Shown here piece by piece: positions 24,001-34,756 of a stretch of 64,000 nucleotides of DNA. This DNA comes from Wolfiporia cocos (lineage: Eukaryota > Basidiomycota > Agaricomycetes > Polyporales > Phaeolaceae). The DNA lies in the NCBI GenBank assembly GCA_029448655.1, contig JACCLO010000003.1, positions 1,178,001-1,242,000 of the forward strand. The letters run 5' to 3'. The notes beneath the pieces are model-generated. The model searched no databases, was not told where the DNA came from, and saw only the letters and a program-made list of their open reading frames with translations. A program made the translations under genes and the position numbers. Within the stretch, counting starts at the first letter, position 1. Every line of letters starts with the position of its first letter.

Positions 24001-24772
24001 CGGTGATCTAGCCGATTGTTGGCTTACGATACCAGTGTGCGACATGTATTTCGATACCCAAACCATATAGCTTGGTGAGTGAGTTCTCACCGTGAAAAGT
24101 ACCGTTTTGATGTTTAACATTGTCTGTAGTGTGCAACTTGCGAGGAGAGGTCTTATATGATCCACGATCCGATGCATGTCTTCATTCAATTTCCCAGGCC
24201 TCTCGATCGTCCACTGCAAGTAGAGGTTCCTCTTGTTCCGCAAGTGTGAGTGAAGGAGGAAATGCCTCAGTTCGGCGTGAGATTCATACAGTCAACTATA
24301 GTTACAAGACGCCCGCTGGCCCTCCTGCTGGGCAGTACGATCCTGGTAATCCCAAGAGTGGGTGCCATCGTCTAATGACTGGGGCGCCGACTGATCATTG
24401 AAGCACAACAGAATACTTGAAGTTATTGAAGCATTCGTATCTGCTGTGCGACTGCTGTATGAACTATATTCACGGGGAATGGTTCCGGTGCGCGTACTGT
24501 TCGAAGGACTTGTGCGAGGTATGCCACAGGGTAGATACTCACAACAGCGATCATGTATTTGTCATCTTCAAGTCACTGGTATGTTCCCTGTTCTTATTCT
24601 TGCATCTCTGTTCTGAAATGAGTCACGTACCGCAGGTCGATATGCCGGTGTTTAGGTACGCATCACTCACCATCATCGTCATACACGCACTCATACCGGT
24701 ATTTACAGGCAGTTTTTCAGTATCGATCGGTCACAGGCTATAATCCCCTACCCAGTATACTCCTCAATGTAG
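21010..24772 (+). CDS. PB1 domain and multi-ZZ zinc finger protein, NBR1/p62-like autophagy receptor candidate
   Basis: A protein of about 1,000 residues. The N-terminal PB1 domain spans exons 1-2: a basic-lysine strand (ALVVKCTYDEAVKRI) and the acidic motif YTDDDGEVTVIASDADLTEA. A long disordered Ser-rich region follows. The C-terminal third holds four or five ZZ-type fingers: CSNCSNVLDTIRYVCSSCGE, CSTCGTLIVNHRYKCASC, CMQDIVGARFHCAICDS, CSNCSEPIVGLRYQCATC and CDCCMNYIHGEWFRCAYC. PB1 plus ZZ is the arrangement of NBR1 and p62, which link ubiquitinated cargo to autophagosomes. I see no NBR1-type FW (Ig-like) domain. Introns I can place: 21166-21219, 23039-23099, 23212-23263, 23383-23440, 23472-23520, 23666-23721, 23959-24011, 24075-24129, plus others. 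The junction near 24240-24290 is unresolved. The last exon ends IIPYPVYSSM, stop 24770-24772. Confidence 0.8.
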
Positions 24773-24924
24773 ATGACCGGATTCTTTGCTACAGCTATCG
24801 TCGCCCTTGTGCTATTAGGATTGTTTGTACTGGTACTCGCAATGCTTTGCTCTGGACATTATAATAGCTCTCTGACTGACGATCCTGTATCATACTGATG
24901 GAGTTAGAAGTTCGCTGATACAAA

Positions 24925-25053
24925 GTCTACCCCGATAGCGATGGAAGCTACTCTTATCAGAATCTCGACGGATCCAAATATTACAATAATGGCAAGGGCT
25001 ACAGTCAACACACCTCTCGCGGTGGGAAGACTAGCAGATCATGCAAGAAGTGA
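24925..25053 (+). pseudogene. Broken copy of the 75-residue Tyr/Ser/Gly-rich protein gene (last exon only)
   Basis: The plus-strand frame reads DSDGSYSYQNLDGSKYYNNG followed by KGYSQHTSRGG and stops at 25051-25053. It matches the last exon of the gene at 25792-26127 (SDGSYYYSNPNGSTYYNSG, then SGYSQYTSPNG). The first two exons are not present upstream, where the NBR1-like gene ends. Either a truncated duplicate or an exon of an unrecognised transcript. Confidence 0.6.
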
Positions 25054-25791
25054 ATGTCATCGCTATACAGCCGCAGACCTACAGATGTGGAGTGTTGATA
25101 TCCGATCTCTATGAATTCGACGAAAGATGTTTTCTCATAATTCACCACCGTACGTGAATGCGCCCATGTTTGTCCTGAAGCTTGCCAAAATGTTCAAATG
25201 TAGAACATTGACCATGTTGTTATCATCAAGTGGCTATGAGCACAGCATAAGTAAGCAGGAATTAATAAGGAAGCTGTGGTTGGGCACAGCAGATCAGGAT
25301 CATGATAGATGTCATGGTTGGATGCAATGAACAACTGGGGCACGATAAAGATGAAATGAGGGAGCCATGGTTGAACACAGATCAGTAATATACAACAAAA
25401 ATGTGATGTGGTTGAACACAGAGTTCATCAGTGGGCCGCCATGTGCTTGTCATGTCCATATCGTTAAAAGAGGTAGCGCTATGTCTATGTCTCCAGGTAC
25501 AAATTTAACATATTTTGGGATGCCCCCTTAGGTGACAGAGGAGGCACATCATCCAGTATAGCTCATTCGAGTTCATATCTGGCTGTTGCTGTGGTGGTAG
25601 CGGTTTATGTAAGGACAGAGTATGCAGGAGCTCGAACCGAATCGGGCAATCTTAATTAATCGAGGATCTGAGGTTGGATCTGGGCCTCAAATCAGTGCGG
25701 GAACACATAAATCCGCGCTGCTACCGCCAGTGCAGCTTATCTCTGAACCACGTTGTCCGAGGACATTATCCAGCCACCTCAATCGTTCATC
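25054..25791. other. Intergenic, nothing recognised
   Basis: About 740 bp with imperfect repeats of ggttgggcacag / ggttgaacacaga type (25275-25430). No gene is supported. Confidence 0.45.
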
Positions 25792-26127
25792 ATGGCAGGC
25801 AAGGAATACACCTATACGAGCAGTGGCACCAACGACCAGGTTCGTCGCGATCATCCCCTTCCGTTCGCGCAGTCTGACGCATACACGCTCCTCAGGGCAA
25901 CCACTACTGCAGTCGCGACTATGAAGGATCCAGCGGGTACCATTACTCGAACTCGTAGGTTCTGCATCGTATATGCGTCACACAGCCGTGCAAAGTTGTC
26001 ACTCAGGGATGGGAGCTACTACTACAGCAACCCTAACGGGTCCACTTACTACAACAGTGGAAGTGGATACAGTCAGTACACCTCCCCCAACGGGACTTCA
26101 TATTCCTCGACCAGCGGCCAGAAGTAG
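25792..26127 (+). CDS. Small Tyr/Ser/Gly-rich hypothetical protein
   Basis: Three exons (introns 25840-25895 and 25955-26006) encode 75 residues: MAGKEYTYTSSGTNDQ, GNHYCSRDYEGSSGYHYSN and a repetitive C-terminal part ending TSYSSTSGQK. Tyr, Ser, Gly and Asn make up most of it, and YYYSNPNGS/YYNSG-like motifs recur. No signal peptide or membrane segment is seen. I recall similar small proteins in other agaricomycetes but know no function. Clean GT-AG introns and good continuity across them argue for a real gene. A partial duplicate lies 0.9 kb upstream. Confidence 0.7.
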   Translation: MAGKEYTYTSSGTNDQVRRDHPLPFAQSDAYTLLRATTTAVATMKDPAGTITRTRRFCIVYASHSRAKLSLRDGSYYYSNPNGSTYYNSGSGYSQYTSPNGTSYSSTSGQK

Positions 26128-26811
26128 CTGATCCCCGTCAGTTTGAAATGTGAAGTTCGTTGGTGTGCCGATGTGCCATGCTCAGTATGCTAATGTGAGC
26201 CTTCTAGTCCTGAAGTCGCGTTGAAGAAGGCGAGCTTGTACTTGTAACTGAGAATATTCGTTGCGTTGCATGGATTGTTGTACATGTTGTAAGACAGAAC
26301 GTTGGAAACGATTCTGACGATCGCGATGTGTGTGCGCTTGAAGCAAATCTAAGAAGTGTCAGTAAGTTGACTCGTATCGCGATGCTTTACATGCAGAATT
26401 GCTCTTGCCTCAAGATAGAGGAACACGCGAGTTCAAAATCCAACGTGACAACCGCGTGTCGGATCCTCGTACGCGCACACGTGATCATGTAAGCGCTCGT
26501 ACTGCATATCAGAGAATCTTAGATCTCACCATGAGGCACTGTCATCGTGTGGATGCGGAGTGGTCGGTTCTTACCTCGAGGAGGACTTGCCGCTCATCCC
26601 TGCTCCTCACAACGCCTCCTCCCTGGCATTCTATTGCGCATGCTACTGTAGCTGCTGACCGTAGAACCTTTCGAAATCCACTATTTGTGCGGCTACACTA
26701 GCTGTGCCTGTGCAGTGAGTGTCACGTCGTTCTCTTGCCAATACAGTTGCTGAGATGCTCACAGCTCAACAGCCAACATCGCAACTTATAAATCTTTAGT
26801 TCAGCAGAAAA
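26128..26811. other. Upstream region of F-box gene A, start of duplicated block A
   Basis: From about 26470 onward this stretch is similar to 44190-44570 upstream of F-box pseudogene B. A TATAAA lies at 26787-26792, close to the ATG. No separate gene is seen. Confidence 0.6.
26477..26491 (+). other. Paralogous empty target site for element copy 2
   Basis: ACACGTGATCATGTA here corresponds to the target duplication ACACGTGATTGTGCA of element copy 2 at 34485-34499 and 44191-44205. The following bases (agcgctcgt...gcatat...agatct) match the right flank at 44206-44225. The duplicated block thus preserves an unoccupied version of the insertion site. Confidence 0.65.
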
Positions 26812-28585
26812 ATGGCCACGACAACCGCAGGGTACGATAGCCTTCTGAGAACACGAGCGATCCTGATCCATTTCCTACACAAGTGTGGCTGCGGACCATG
26901 GAAAATCACTCAGAGACGTGAATATGTCTGCCAAAGAGCATAGACGCGCTCAGATTGAGGCTGAGATCACTCGACTCAACCAATCTGTGGTCAAATTGAA
27001 GAGCGAGCTGAATATGCTGTCGCCGATCTCAATCTTACCTCAGGAGATTCTGGCTGAAATCTTCATTACGCTCTGGCAAGCCGTCAAATATGAAGTAGAT
27101 CAATACCCGTATCTCGGCCGCAGCTATAGCGTGCGGTTTCTAATCACCCACGTATGTGCACACTGGCGGGTAGTTGCACTTGGCTGTCCCGCTCTTTGGG
27201 CGACATTGAAGGTACCCTCTGCGCCTGCTGTGCTACAGGAGGTATTGGAACGAGCAAAATGTGCGCCGCTCAGGCTCGACGCATGCATACAAGCCCACGA
27301 TCTCCTTTCCAAAGATCAAACGATGACCATCCTGGGGCGTCTGTCTCATATACGTGCCCTTAGCGTAACTGCACCCTCGGAAACGCTCAGTGAGATTAGT
27401 GATAAAATGGACGGGCCAATCCCACTACTGGAATCGCTGAAGCTGAAGCTTATTCACATACACTTTACACGCGGCGACGCAGTTGGCCAAACATCCCTAC
27501 CAGCTTCATTGCGGATCGAGCCTAGGGCGCCGATCCGTGAACTCGAGCTTGATAACTTTGCCTTCAGCTGGACCGATATCGCCTTTCGCTCACTCAGCCG
27601 CCTGGAGTTGAGGTGCCATTGTGACCGTGCCGGACAGGATAACAGCTTGCAGGACTTTATCAACGCGTTAGAGAACATGCCCTTACTCGAAGTCCTCGAG
27701 TTAGAATACACCGCCCCTTCCCTACCTAGTTCTGTGACAGAGATTCCAGCACCTACAAGAGTAATCACACTCACACGGCTTCGTTCGATTCTGCTGGTCG
27801 CAAATACGCCCGCTGACTGCATATATGTATTGAGCCATCTCTCCTTTCCGTCACTGTCCACGTTTTCTCTGCAGGCCGAGTCGACTAGACATTCAATGGA
27901 ACTTGCCAATTGTCTGGCTGGCAAAGTGCCCTTCTGGAAAAGGATACGTAGGCTCGACTGCACCATGGATCCAGACGACTGTTATCGCATCGAAGGTTCT
28001 GGCTGGCAGGCAGGATACTCCGGTGTCAACGAAGACTACTCCAGCCCACGTTACACGTTTGACCTGCTGTTCGTCGAAGAAACGACCCCCCCAACAGTAC
28101 TCACCACCATGTTGGAACATATTCCCTGGCGGATAGTCCGTACCCTCGTTGTTTCGAACTTATCCTACGAGTCAGCGAGTCAGTGGATTGCAGCTTTCCG
28201 GCCTTTAAAACAAGTCACTACCTTGGAGGTCTGGAGTGATACTGGTACCCTCGCACTCGCCCAAGCTCTCTGCAGCCTTGACTTACAGGTGGGCAGGCCC
28301 ACTCGTAAGACATCCATGAAGTTGTTCCCGCTACTTCGCTCCATCTCCTTGAAGTCTATGTGCTTCGCCGAGCGGGAGACATATGGCGTGGGGCTGGTGG
28401 GCGAATTGACAGAGTCATTGCTGGACTGCCTCGCGAGGAGACGCGACCGAGGCGTCGAGATTCGCAAGCTACAAATCACGAACTGTTATAACATCGACGA
28501 CAGGGATATCGAGCGCCTACGCGAGATCGTGCCATCGGCAGAGTGGGACGGCAAGGTCATGGTTGACGTCCGCGAGCCGGAATGA
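26812..28585 (+). CDS. F-box protein with leucine-rich repeat-like region, copy A
   Basis: Two exons: ATG at 26812, intron 26832-26883, then a long exon to TGA at 28583-28585, 573 residues. A coiled segment (AQIEAEITRLNQSVVKLKSE) precedes an F-box-like motif LPQEILAEIFITLW...HVCAHWRVVAL. The remainder is Leu-rich repeats of the fungal F-box type. F-box proteins supply substrate specificity to SCF ubiquitin ligases; the target is unknown. The frame is open but ends about 30 residues earlier than copy C: after EPE a TGA replaces a sense codon, and the expected tail (DFDPFEFNFYDPD) is still readable downstream. Pseudogene B shares this stop. A 264-bp tract is identical between A and B. Confidence 0.8.
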
Positions 28586-28999
28586 ACGGAGATTTCCGGT
28601 GTATCTAATTACGGCGAGGATTTCGACCCGTTCGAGTTCAACTTCTACGACCCGGATATCATCTACCATGCCTGGTGATGAATATGTTTGCTCTGCATTT
28701 CTATGTACTGTAAATCAGGTGCTTTAGGATGGATGAGGTTCGCAGTTCAACCACGTTCTCTGTCATATATTTACACGAGATCCGCACATTGAGACAGCTC
28801 AGGCTGATGGGAATGGCACTTCGAGGCTGTTGTAAGCCTTCATGCCTGCAGCATACACATAGGATACAGCAACATAATACTGGAGAACAGCCCCGGGGCT
28901 GGCTCAAGCTTAATTCAGCTTCGTGAATTGTGCAATTCATTTTCGTGTACTTGTTCTCAATGGATAAGCCCTCTAGCACACCTCTCAGCGAACACACTA

Positions 29000-31900
29000 C
29001 TACCATAGCTTCTCTGCCAACGCGGCAGTATACGGAAATTCCGCCGTAAACAAGCGCACAATATCCGTTTTGGATACCATCCCGGCGAACCGACCTCTCT
29101 GTGAAAAGAGAATGTGCCGGAGATTCTGAAATTATAGACTTAGTGATTTCTAGTGAGAACGTAACAACGGACAAAGAACGTACAAGTCTCTGGAACATCC
29201 CAACGACCAGCTCAAGTGGCATCTCTGGTCGTAGTTGCAGGACCGCTTCTTCGAGTAGGGAGGAAAGGTCGATGATATTCGCATCTTGGCCTGATTGGCG
29301 AGGGACAAATGTGCCTTTCCGCTGCTCTCCCGTATTCTCATCCTCGACGATGAGGGGAACTCCAAATGAATCATCAGTCCAAGGAGCACTCGATGAGACA
29401 ATAGCGGGGTGATGTACCTAGGGCCTCTATCAAGTTATCTCTTGTGGCATACCCCAGCAACTGGTCCCCGAGCAGCACCGGGAATCCGTGGAAGGGGTGC
29501 GTATCCACGGTCCGCTTGAGATCATTCAACGTAATGCCGCTCCTGTCTTGCTCTATAACGACGAGTCTCTCGGCAGGCTTCATCACGCCCGCGGCCGTCT
29601 CGCCCGTGTCGTGAAACTCGGCGGGCGGTAGCCAAGGGTACTCGCGCATCGCAATCCAGACGGTGTAGATGCCTTCCTTGCCGAAGTAGTCGCCTACCCA
29701 TTTGGAGACCATGACGGCAATCATGATCGGGAGGACGTGCGAGAGTGCCCCTGTCAGCTGGGGAGGGCGAGACTATGGGTCGCGCTGATCACATTGAAAT
29801 GATGAGCCCGTACCTCGAACAAGATGACTACAAGGGAGACTTGGGGGCGTGTAAACTTGATTGTCGTCAAGGAGAGACACATACATACTAGTCATTCTGG
29901 TCACTCCACCAAGCATCGCAGCCGCCCCGATCACTGCATAGAATCCGGGAGATACACATCGTACAGTCGGATCAGGCGGACATGAATTGAATATCCACGC
30001 CGTAGGAAAGGTGCGATGCAACCCTTGCCTATATACGCAGATAGGTTTCCGAAGCGCGCATGTCGCCACTTTACTCACGTTATGAGCCCTACCGCACGTC
30101 CAAGGCACGCTCCAATGGCAATTGTTGGGAGGAAAATGCCGGCAGGGATCTGGTGGGCGTAAAGCAAGGGAACTTTCTGTCGTGATCGCACCTACCATCA
30201 TGCCGAACGTCCAAGCGGTCAAAGCGATCTTGGTAATGGCAGTCAAGACCAATAGGAAGACATTCGCCCATATAGCTGTAGCACTTCACATATGCGATCA
30301 GATCCCATGCAAGCAACACACTTCATATCGAATACCGACTTGCACAGGCCGTGAAAATCGACTTTCGTCGGGTCGCACTCCTGAAATAAGTTCGCAACCA
30401 GGTCCATGGACTGTACTCGGAGAAACACGACCTGTTTCCTGGTATCAACTGCAACGCTATGCGATCCGCGCGCGAAGCAGGACGCACCAAGTAGCTGACA
30501 GCCGCGGTGATCGCGCTGAAACCGATGACTTCAAGCGTCGGCCACGACCGCAGGATGCTGTTGTGACGGTATACCGCGGCCGCAGCGTTCATTTTGATGA
30601 GGAGTGAGCCGAAAAGGCCCTAGTTCCATCACATCATCAATATCACTATTAAGGTGGTGAAAGAATACTAACCCCCAGCACGGCGAGGAACAGCCATGGG
30701 ATCTGATATGGATGTAATCGACTATACAGTCAACTGATAGCAACCGACAACGCACCAGCTCGAACCACCGCCATACAGTCGTCGCCTCCGTGACCTGGAA
30801 AAGCACGAGCTTTGACGTGCCGAACGGGTCCACGTATTGCAGCGCCATCGCGGCGATGACGGACGTGACGAATCCGCGCCACATCACGTCCGTGCCGCTC
30901 GCGAACGTGTCGAGCTCCTCGAGCCCGAAGAGCACCCCGCCGAGCGGGCTCCCGAACGCGACGGACACGCCCGCGACCGCGGCTGCGGCGAGCATCTTGC
31001 GCTTCCGTGCTGAGCGCATGTGTCAAAGATTGAGGTCACGAGAAGATGGGGGAAGGGAGGATGGTCACCTTCGTTGCGGTGGATGTGTTTGAACATCTTG
31101 GAGAGCAGGAAGGCGAGACAGCAGGAGACGTGGACGAGCGGGCCCTGGTGTCGCGTGAGTGGTGTGCTGAGACGAAGAGGGTGAGGGTGCATGCCTCTTT
31201 GCCGAGGGAGAGGCCGGATGCGACTGCTAGTGCCAGGCCGAGTGCTTTGATGAGCAGTGTCCACGGGCTGAGGAATGCGTCGAGGACGTAGCCGTTGAGG
31301 ATCTGTGCAGACTGAGTCAATCAATGTGCTATTGAAGCATGAATGCTACGAACAGCTTTAATCTCGGGAACTGAGGCAATAGTCAATCGTCAACGCTCAA
31401 CGAATTCGGTAGTATACTCACTCCCAGTGTGAAATGCGCTAGAGAGACAGGGTTCAGTATTCACTGTACGCCACTATGCGGTACTTACTATGGCGCATAT
31501 GTTTTGACCAGCACGGCAGCACTTCCTGCAAAAGCAATCTTACAATGACGCGTGAATGGAGGAGTGTGGAAGTGGACAGTTCGCTTACAGCGAGGGCTAC
31601 ATAGATGAAAGATTGCAGCAAAGACTGCGCAAATATGAACCTGATGTGCAGATATTCACTCCATGTCTGCCACTGTGTACAGACTTCGCCAGCTTAGTTG
31701 ATGCAACGCAATGTGCCTCAGTACCTTAAAGATGCGATATAACGGCAAATGCATACGCTCTATTTCACTACAACATGCCACTTGATTGTAGAAGAAGCCA
31801 TATGCGCATCTCCCTTCCCGTAGGTCCCCTAGCCTGCGCGAACCTTGAGAGACCGCTCTTAAATCGCCACGCCCAGAATCCGATGCGTACCATCTGACAA

Positions 31901-32219
31901 GCACATCTAGCCAGGCGCCCGCAACTCCGACGCCGACGCCCGTGAGCACGAGAATAAGCCACATGTTACAGGAGTCGAGCACGTAGGCGAGCAAGCCGCG
32001 GAGCCCGCGCCGCGAAGCGAGGTACCGCTTGCGCTCGCGCTCGGCGGCCTCCTCGCGCTGCCAGTCGATGGTGGTACCGTCTTCATATACAGGATGTCTG
32101 CTAAGCGACCGCGAACGCAGACCATGATGTTCGTTGTCTAGTAGTTCATATTGCTCCGCGTCTTCCATATCGGTGTCCGTGCTGTTCACGTCTGCTCGGT
32201 CAAACCAAGGCGCGTGCAT
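29000..32219 (-). CDS. CLC-family chloride channel / proton exchanger with CBS domains
   Basis: Multi-exon gene starting MHAPWFDRADVN (32219) and ending AALAEKLW (stop 29000-29002). The cytosolic N terminus is followed by the first membrane helix (LILVLTGVGVGVAGAWL), the segment TGIPEIKAILNG, the GKEGPLVHV motif with the gating glutamate, VAFGSPLGGVLFGLEE, PAGIFLP and later GGVTRMT helices. These are the selectivity signatures of CLC proteins, which move chloride across endomembranes or the plasma membrane, often exchanging protons. The C terminus has CBS repeats (VMKPAERLVVIEQD, HGFPVLLGDQLLGYATRDNL, then GRFAGMVSKTDIVRLF). The intron at 31145-31194 interrupts GKEGP and has a GC donor. Closest yeast relative would be Gef1. 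It is convergent with F-box gene A and divergent from the phosphatase gene. Copies of its 3' end occur at 46715-46840 and 57541-57740. Confidence 0.9.
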
Positions 32220-32710
32220 GCGCGAGTCCCTGCAGTAGAGCTAGACCCACAGTCCAACGGATGACAAGTTCCAGGTGGCGTACTGCATTTTTGCTGGCGA
32301 GGCCCAGCGGAATGAATGTCGAACCAAAGAGGACAATATTCCAACCTGAGACTTCACAGACCGTCGTGGAAGGTCCTAGACATCCAGAGATTAGATTAGG
32401 GAGAAATACCCGCTGAACAAGGCAGAAATACAAGGCAGAGGGCCGTGTACGGTCGAGAGAAGCGATGCGGTGCTGCAGGTGTCGCAGGTCCGTTGAATCT
32501 CAGAGTGCACGATTATGGCGGAGAACATGTGCGCTCGAACTAGTTCGGTCTATGAACCAAACCGAACCGCATCCCGGATCAATCTCGATCCCCGAAGCTT
32601 GGCGACAACTTTCGATCGCTTGCTACTCTCCCCAGGCAGGGGTCGGTAAACGCTATGCAGCCGGCCCAGTTCCCCGCATTTTCCTCTCGCCCGTACCACC
32701 ACCACTCCCG

Positions 32711-33511
32711 ATGCTGTCGTTTACCACGCCGCGGGTAGAGTCTTCGCTCGTCGTCAAGTCTGCCGCGACGATTCGCCCACGCGACCGCCTCGCCGTCGGG
32801 CGCACGGCCTCGCTCATCGTGCCCCGTCTCTACCTTGCGAACCTGTTTACCGCGCAGGACGCAGAGCAGCTCTCCAAGCTCGGGATCACTCATGTTGTAT
32901 CAGTGCTTGAGACTCCCCCCATACTTCCGTCATCCATGCCACATCTCAAGACTCTGCACATTTCTGTCACAGACAACATAAACACGAACATCTTGCAGTA
33001 TCTTGATACGACAACGGAGTTCATCCGCGATGCGCTCGCTGAGAGCGAGAAGAACAAGGTCCTGGTACGTTCACCATTGCCGTGCCCACACAGTTCGTGC
33101 AGCTGGATATCATCGCAGGTACATTGTCTCGTGGGCATGTCGCGCTCCGCAACGGTCGTCTGCGCGTACCTGATCGCGACGATGTCCATGACGCCGGATA
33201 AGGCGATCGGCCTTGTCGCATCCCAGCGCATCGTCGCCTCGCCTAACATCGGCTTCCGCAAGCAGCTCGAGCAATACTACGCCCGCATCTTCCCCAAGCC
33301 GCCGCGCTCGCCCAGCCGGATGACACGGGTGAGCGCGCGGCTCGCAGGGCGTCTGCGCGTGTGGAAGAGCGCGGCGGACCCGCCGCGGGCGCAGACAGTG
33401 ACACAGAGCCGAGCAGTGGCGCTCGAGGTCGTGGGCGCGAGGGCTGAGCCGCAGCGTGACCACGCCGAGGATCAGCGGACCCTGGATCGTGATGAAAATG
33501 AGCCACACTGA
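32711..33511 (+). CDS. Dual-specificity protein phosphatase
   Basis: Two exons (intron 33065-33118, in-frame length 54) encode 248 residues from ATG 32711. The catalytic loop reads VHCLVGMSRSATVV, the HCxxGxxRS signature of cysteine phosphatases, and the general-acid region precedes it (HISVTDNINTNIL). The upstream part IVPRLYLANLFTAQDAEQL is typical of small dual-specificity phosphatases. The intron lies just before the catalytic Val-His-Cys. The tail after residue 190 is Arg/Ala-rich and disordered. Substrate unknown. It is divergent from the CLC gene, with 491 bp between start codons; an upstream GC-rich open extension to 32465 is probably 5' UTR. Confidence 0.88.
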   Translation: MLSFTTPRVESSLVVKSAATIRPRDRLAVGRTASLIVPRLYLANLFTAQDAEQLSKLGITHVVSVLETPPILPSSMPHLKTLHISVTDNINTNILQYLDTTTEFIRDALAESEKNKVLVRSPLPCPHSSCSWISSQVHCLVGMSRSATVVCAYLIATMSMTPDKAIGLVASQRIVASPNIGFRKQLEQYYARIFPKPPRSPSRMTRVSARLAGRLRVWKSAADPPRAQTVTQSRAVALEVVGARAEPQRDHAEDQRTLDRDENEPH

Positions 33512-34484
33512 TGGGTACTGTATCGATAGCTTATCTTTTGACGTGCCTTGCCGCTTGGACTGCGCTGATATCAAACATGGACGCCCTCCATGTCCCTGGT
33601 TTACCAGCCACTGCATTCATCAGGTTGTAGTCATGACATCGTGCACTACTGTAGTCTTATCGCGCTCTCACCATGTCAGCGCACTAATACCTGCCGCGCT
33701 TGTATCAGCTTTGACAGCTCATCTTCCGCTCGTTTCAGCAAGACAGCAGGAACACCCAACAGTCTCAAAGAGGTATGAACCTTCGCTTATCTCTAGATAT
33801 GCGAGGCTGCAACGTTTTAGGTGGCCCTGAAGTGCGTTGATACACGCCAACTGACTTGGATCGAGCGAGTTTGGCAGAGTTCGCTGGAGCTCGACGTGCA
33901 CACCTGACTCGGTTGATCATTGATCATGGTACTTCGCTAACGCAGGCTCCCGCTAGAAGCACATGCCGATTCGCTTTTGATACAATGGAGAACATTAATA
34001 TTCAACTAAGGTGCAAGCACAATACATCCAGCACGTTTGTCCATACACTGTCTGGACATTGATAATGTCCTACCCAGTGAGGACTCCCCCTTCAAGTTGA
34101 TGTTGCGTCGTCCTTAGTCTTGTGCCACTGGCAGCATCGGGGAGCTGAGAGGATCATGAAGAAGCTTAACGCTACAGTCAGCGAGCATCAGCAGGAATCT
34201 GTTTGTTCTGCGCACAAAAGATGCTTAGCCTCCCTTGAATGAATATGAGTGTCTAGCGACCTGCCCCACGTAACGTAGTGCGCCACATAGAAATGGCGGC
34301 CTGGAATGATCGAAATGTAATTCGAAACTCGCACGCTCAACAGAACGCTACAAGTGTGGGTGCTCACTAGGAGCGCATTCGGCTGCGCGATACAGAGGAA
34401 GATCTTTGCTGGTAGAAGTGGGCACGGCACGGGCGTTGCTTATGTCAATGGCAATAGTCATGGCGGCCACAATGCATAGCTCGC
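33512..34484. other. Intergenic, nothing recognised
   Basis: About 970 bp with no supportable gene; it ends at the target duplication of element copy 2. Confidence 0.5.
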
Positions 34485-34499
34485 ACACGTGATTGTGCA
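34485..34499 (-). repeat. Target-site duplication, 3' side of element copy 2
   Basis: ACACGTGATTGTGCA, exactly repeated at 44191-44205. Confidence 0.85.
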
Positions 34500-34756
34500 G
34501 AGAGAGACAACCACTTATATCCCGCAGTCAGTAACCTATGTACATGTGCGGCAGCTAACGAGAGCCACGGTCGAAGGTGACGAGTATCGTAAAAAGGAGT
34601 AGGGTGGTGGTAGCGGTCATACGTGTGTTAAGCGTGGTGGGGGAGTCAAAGGTGCTTCGAAGAAGTGGGAACTAGCGTCATACGGGCCCCGAGTTAGGCC
34701 GACACTGTTCAATAAATACGGTGTGGAGGGGTGAAGAAGTAAGATCAGTAGGAGGA

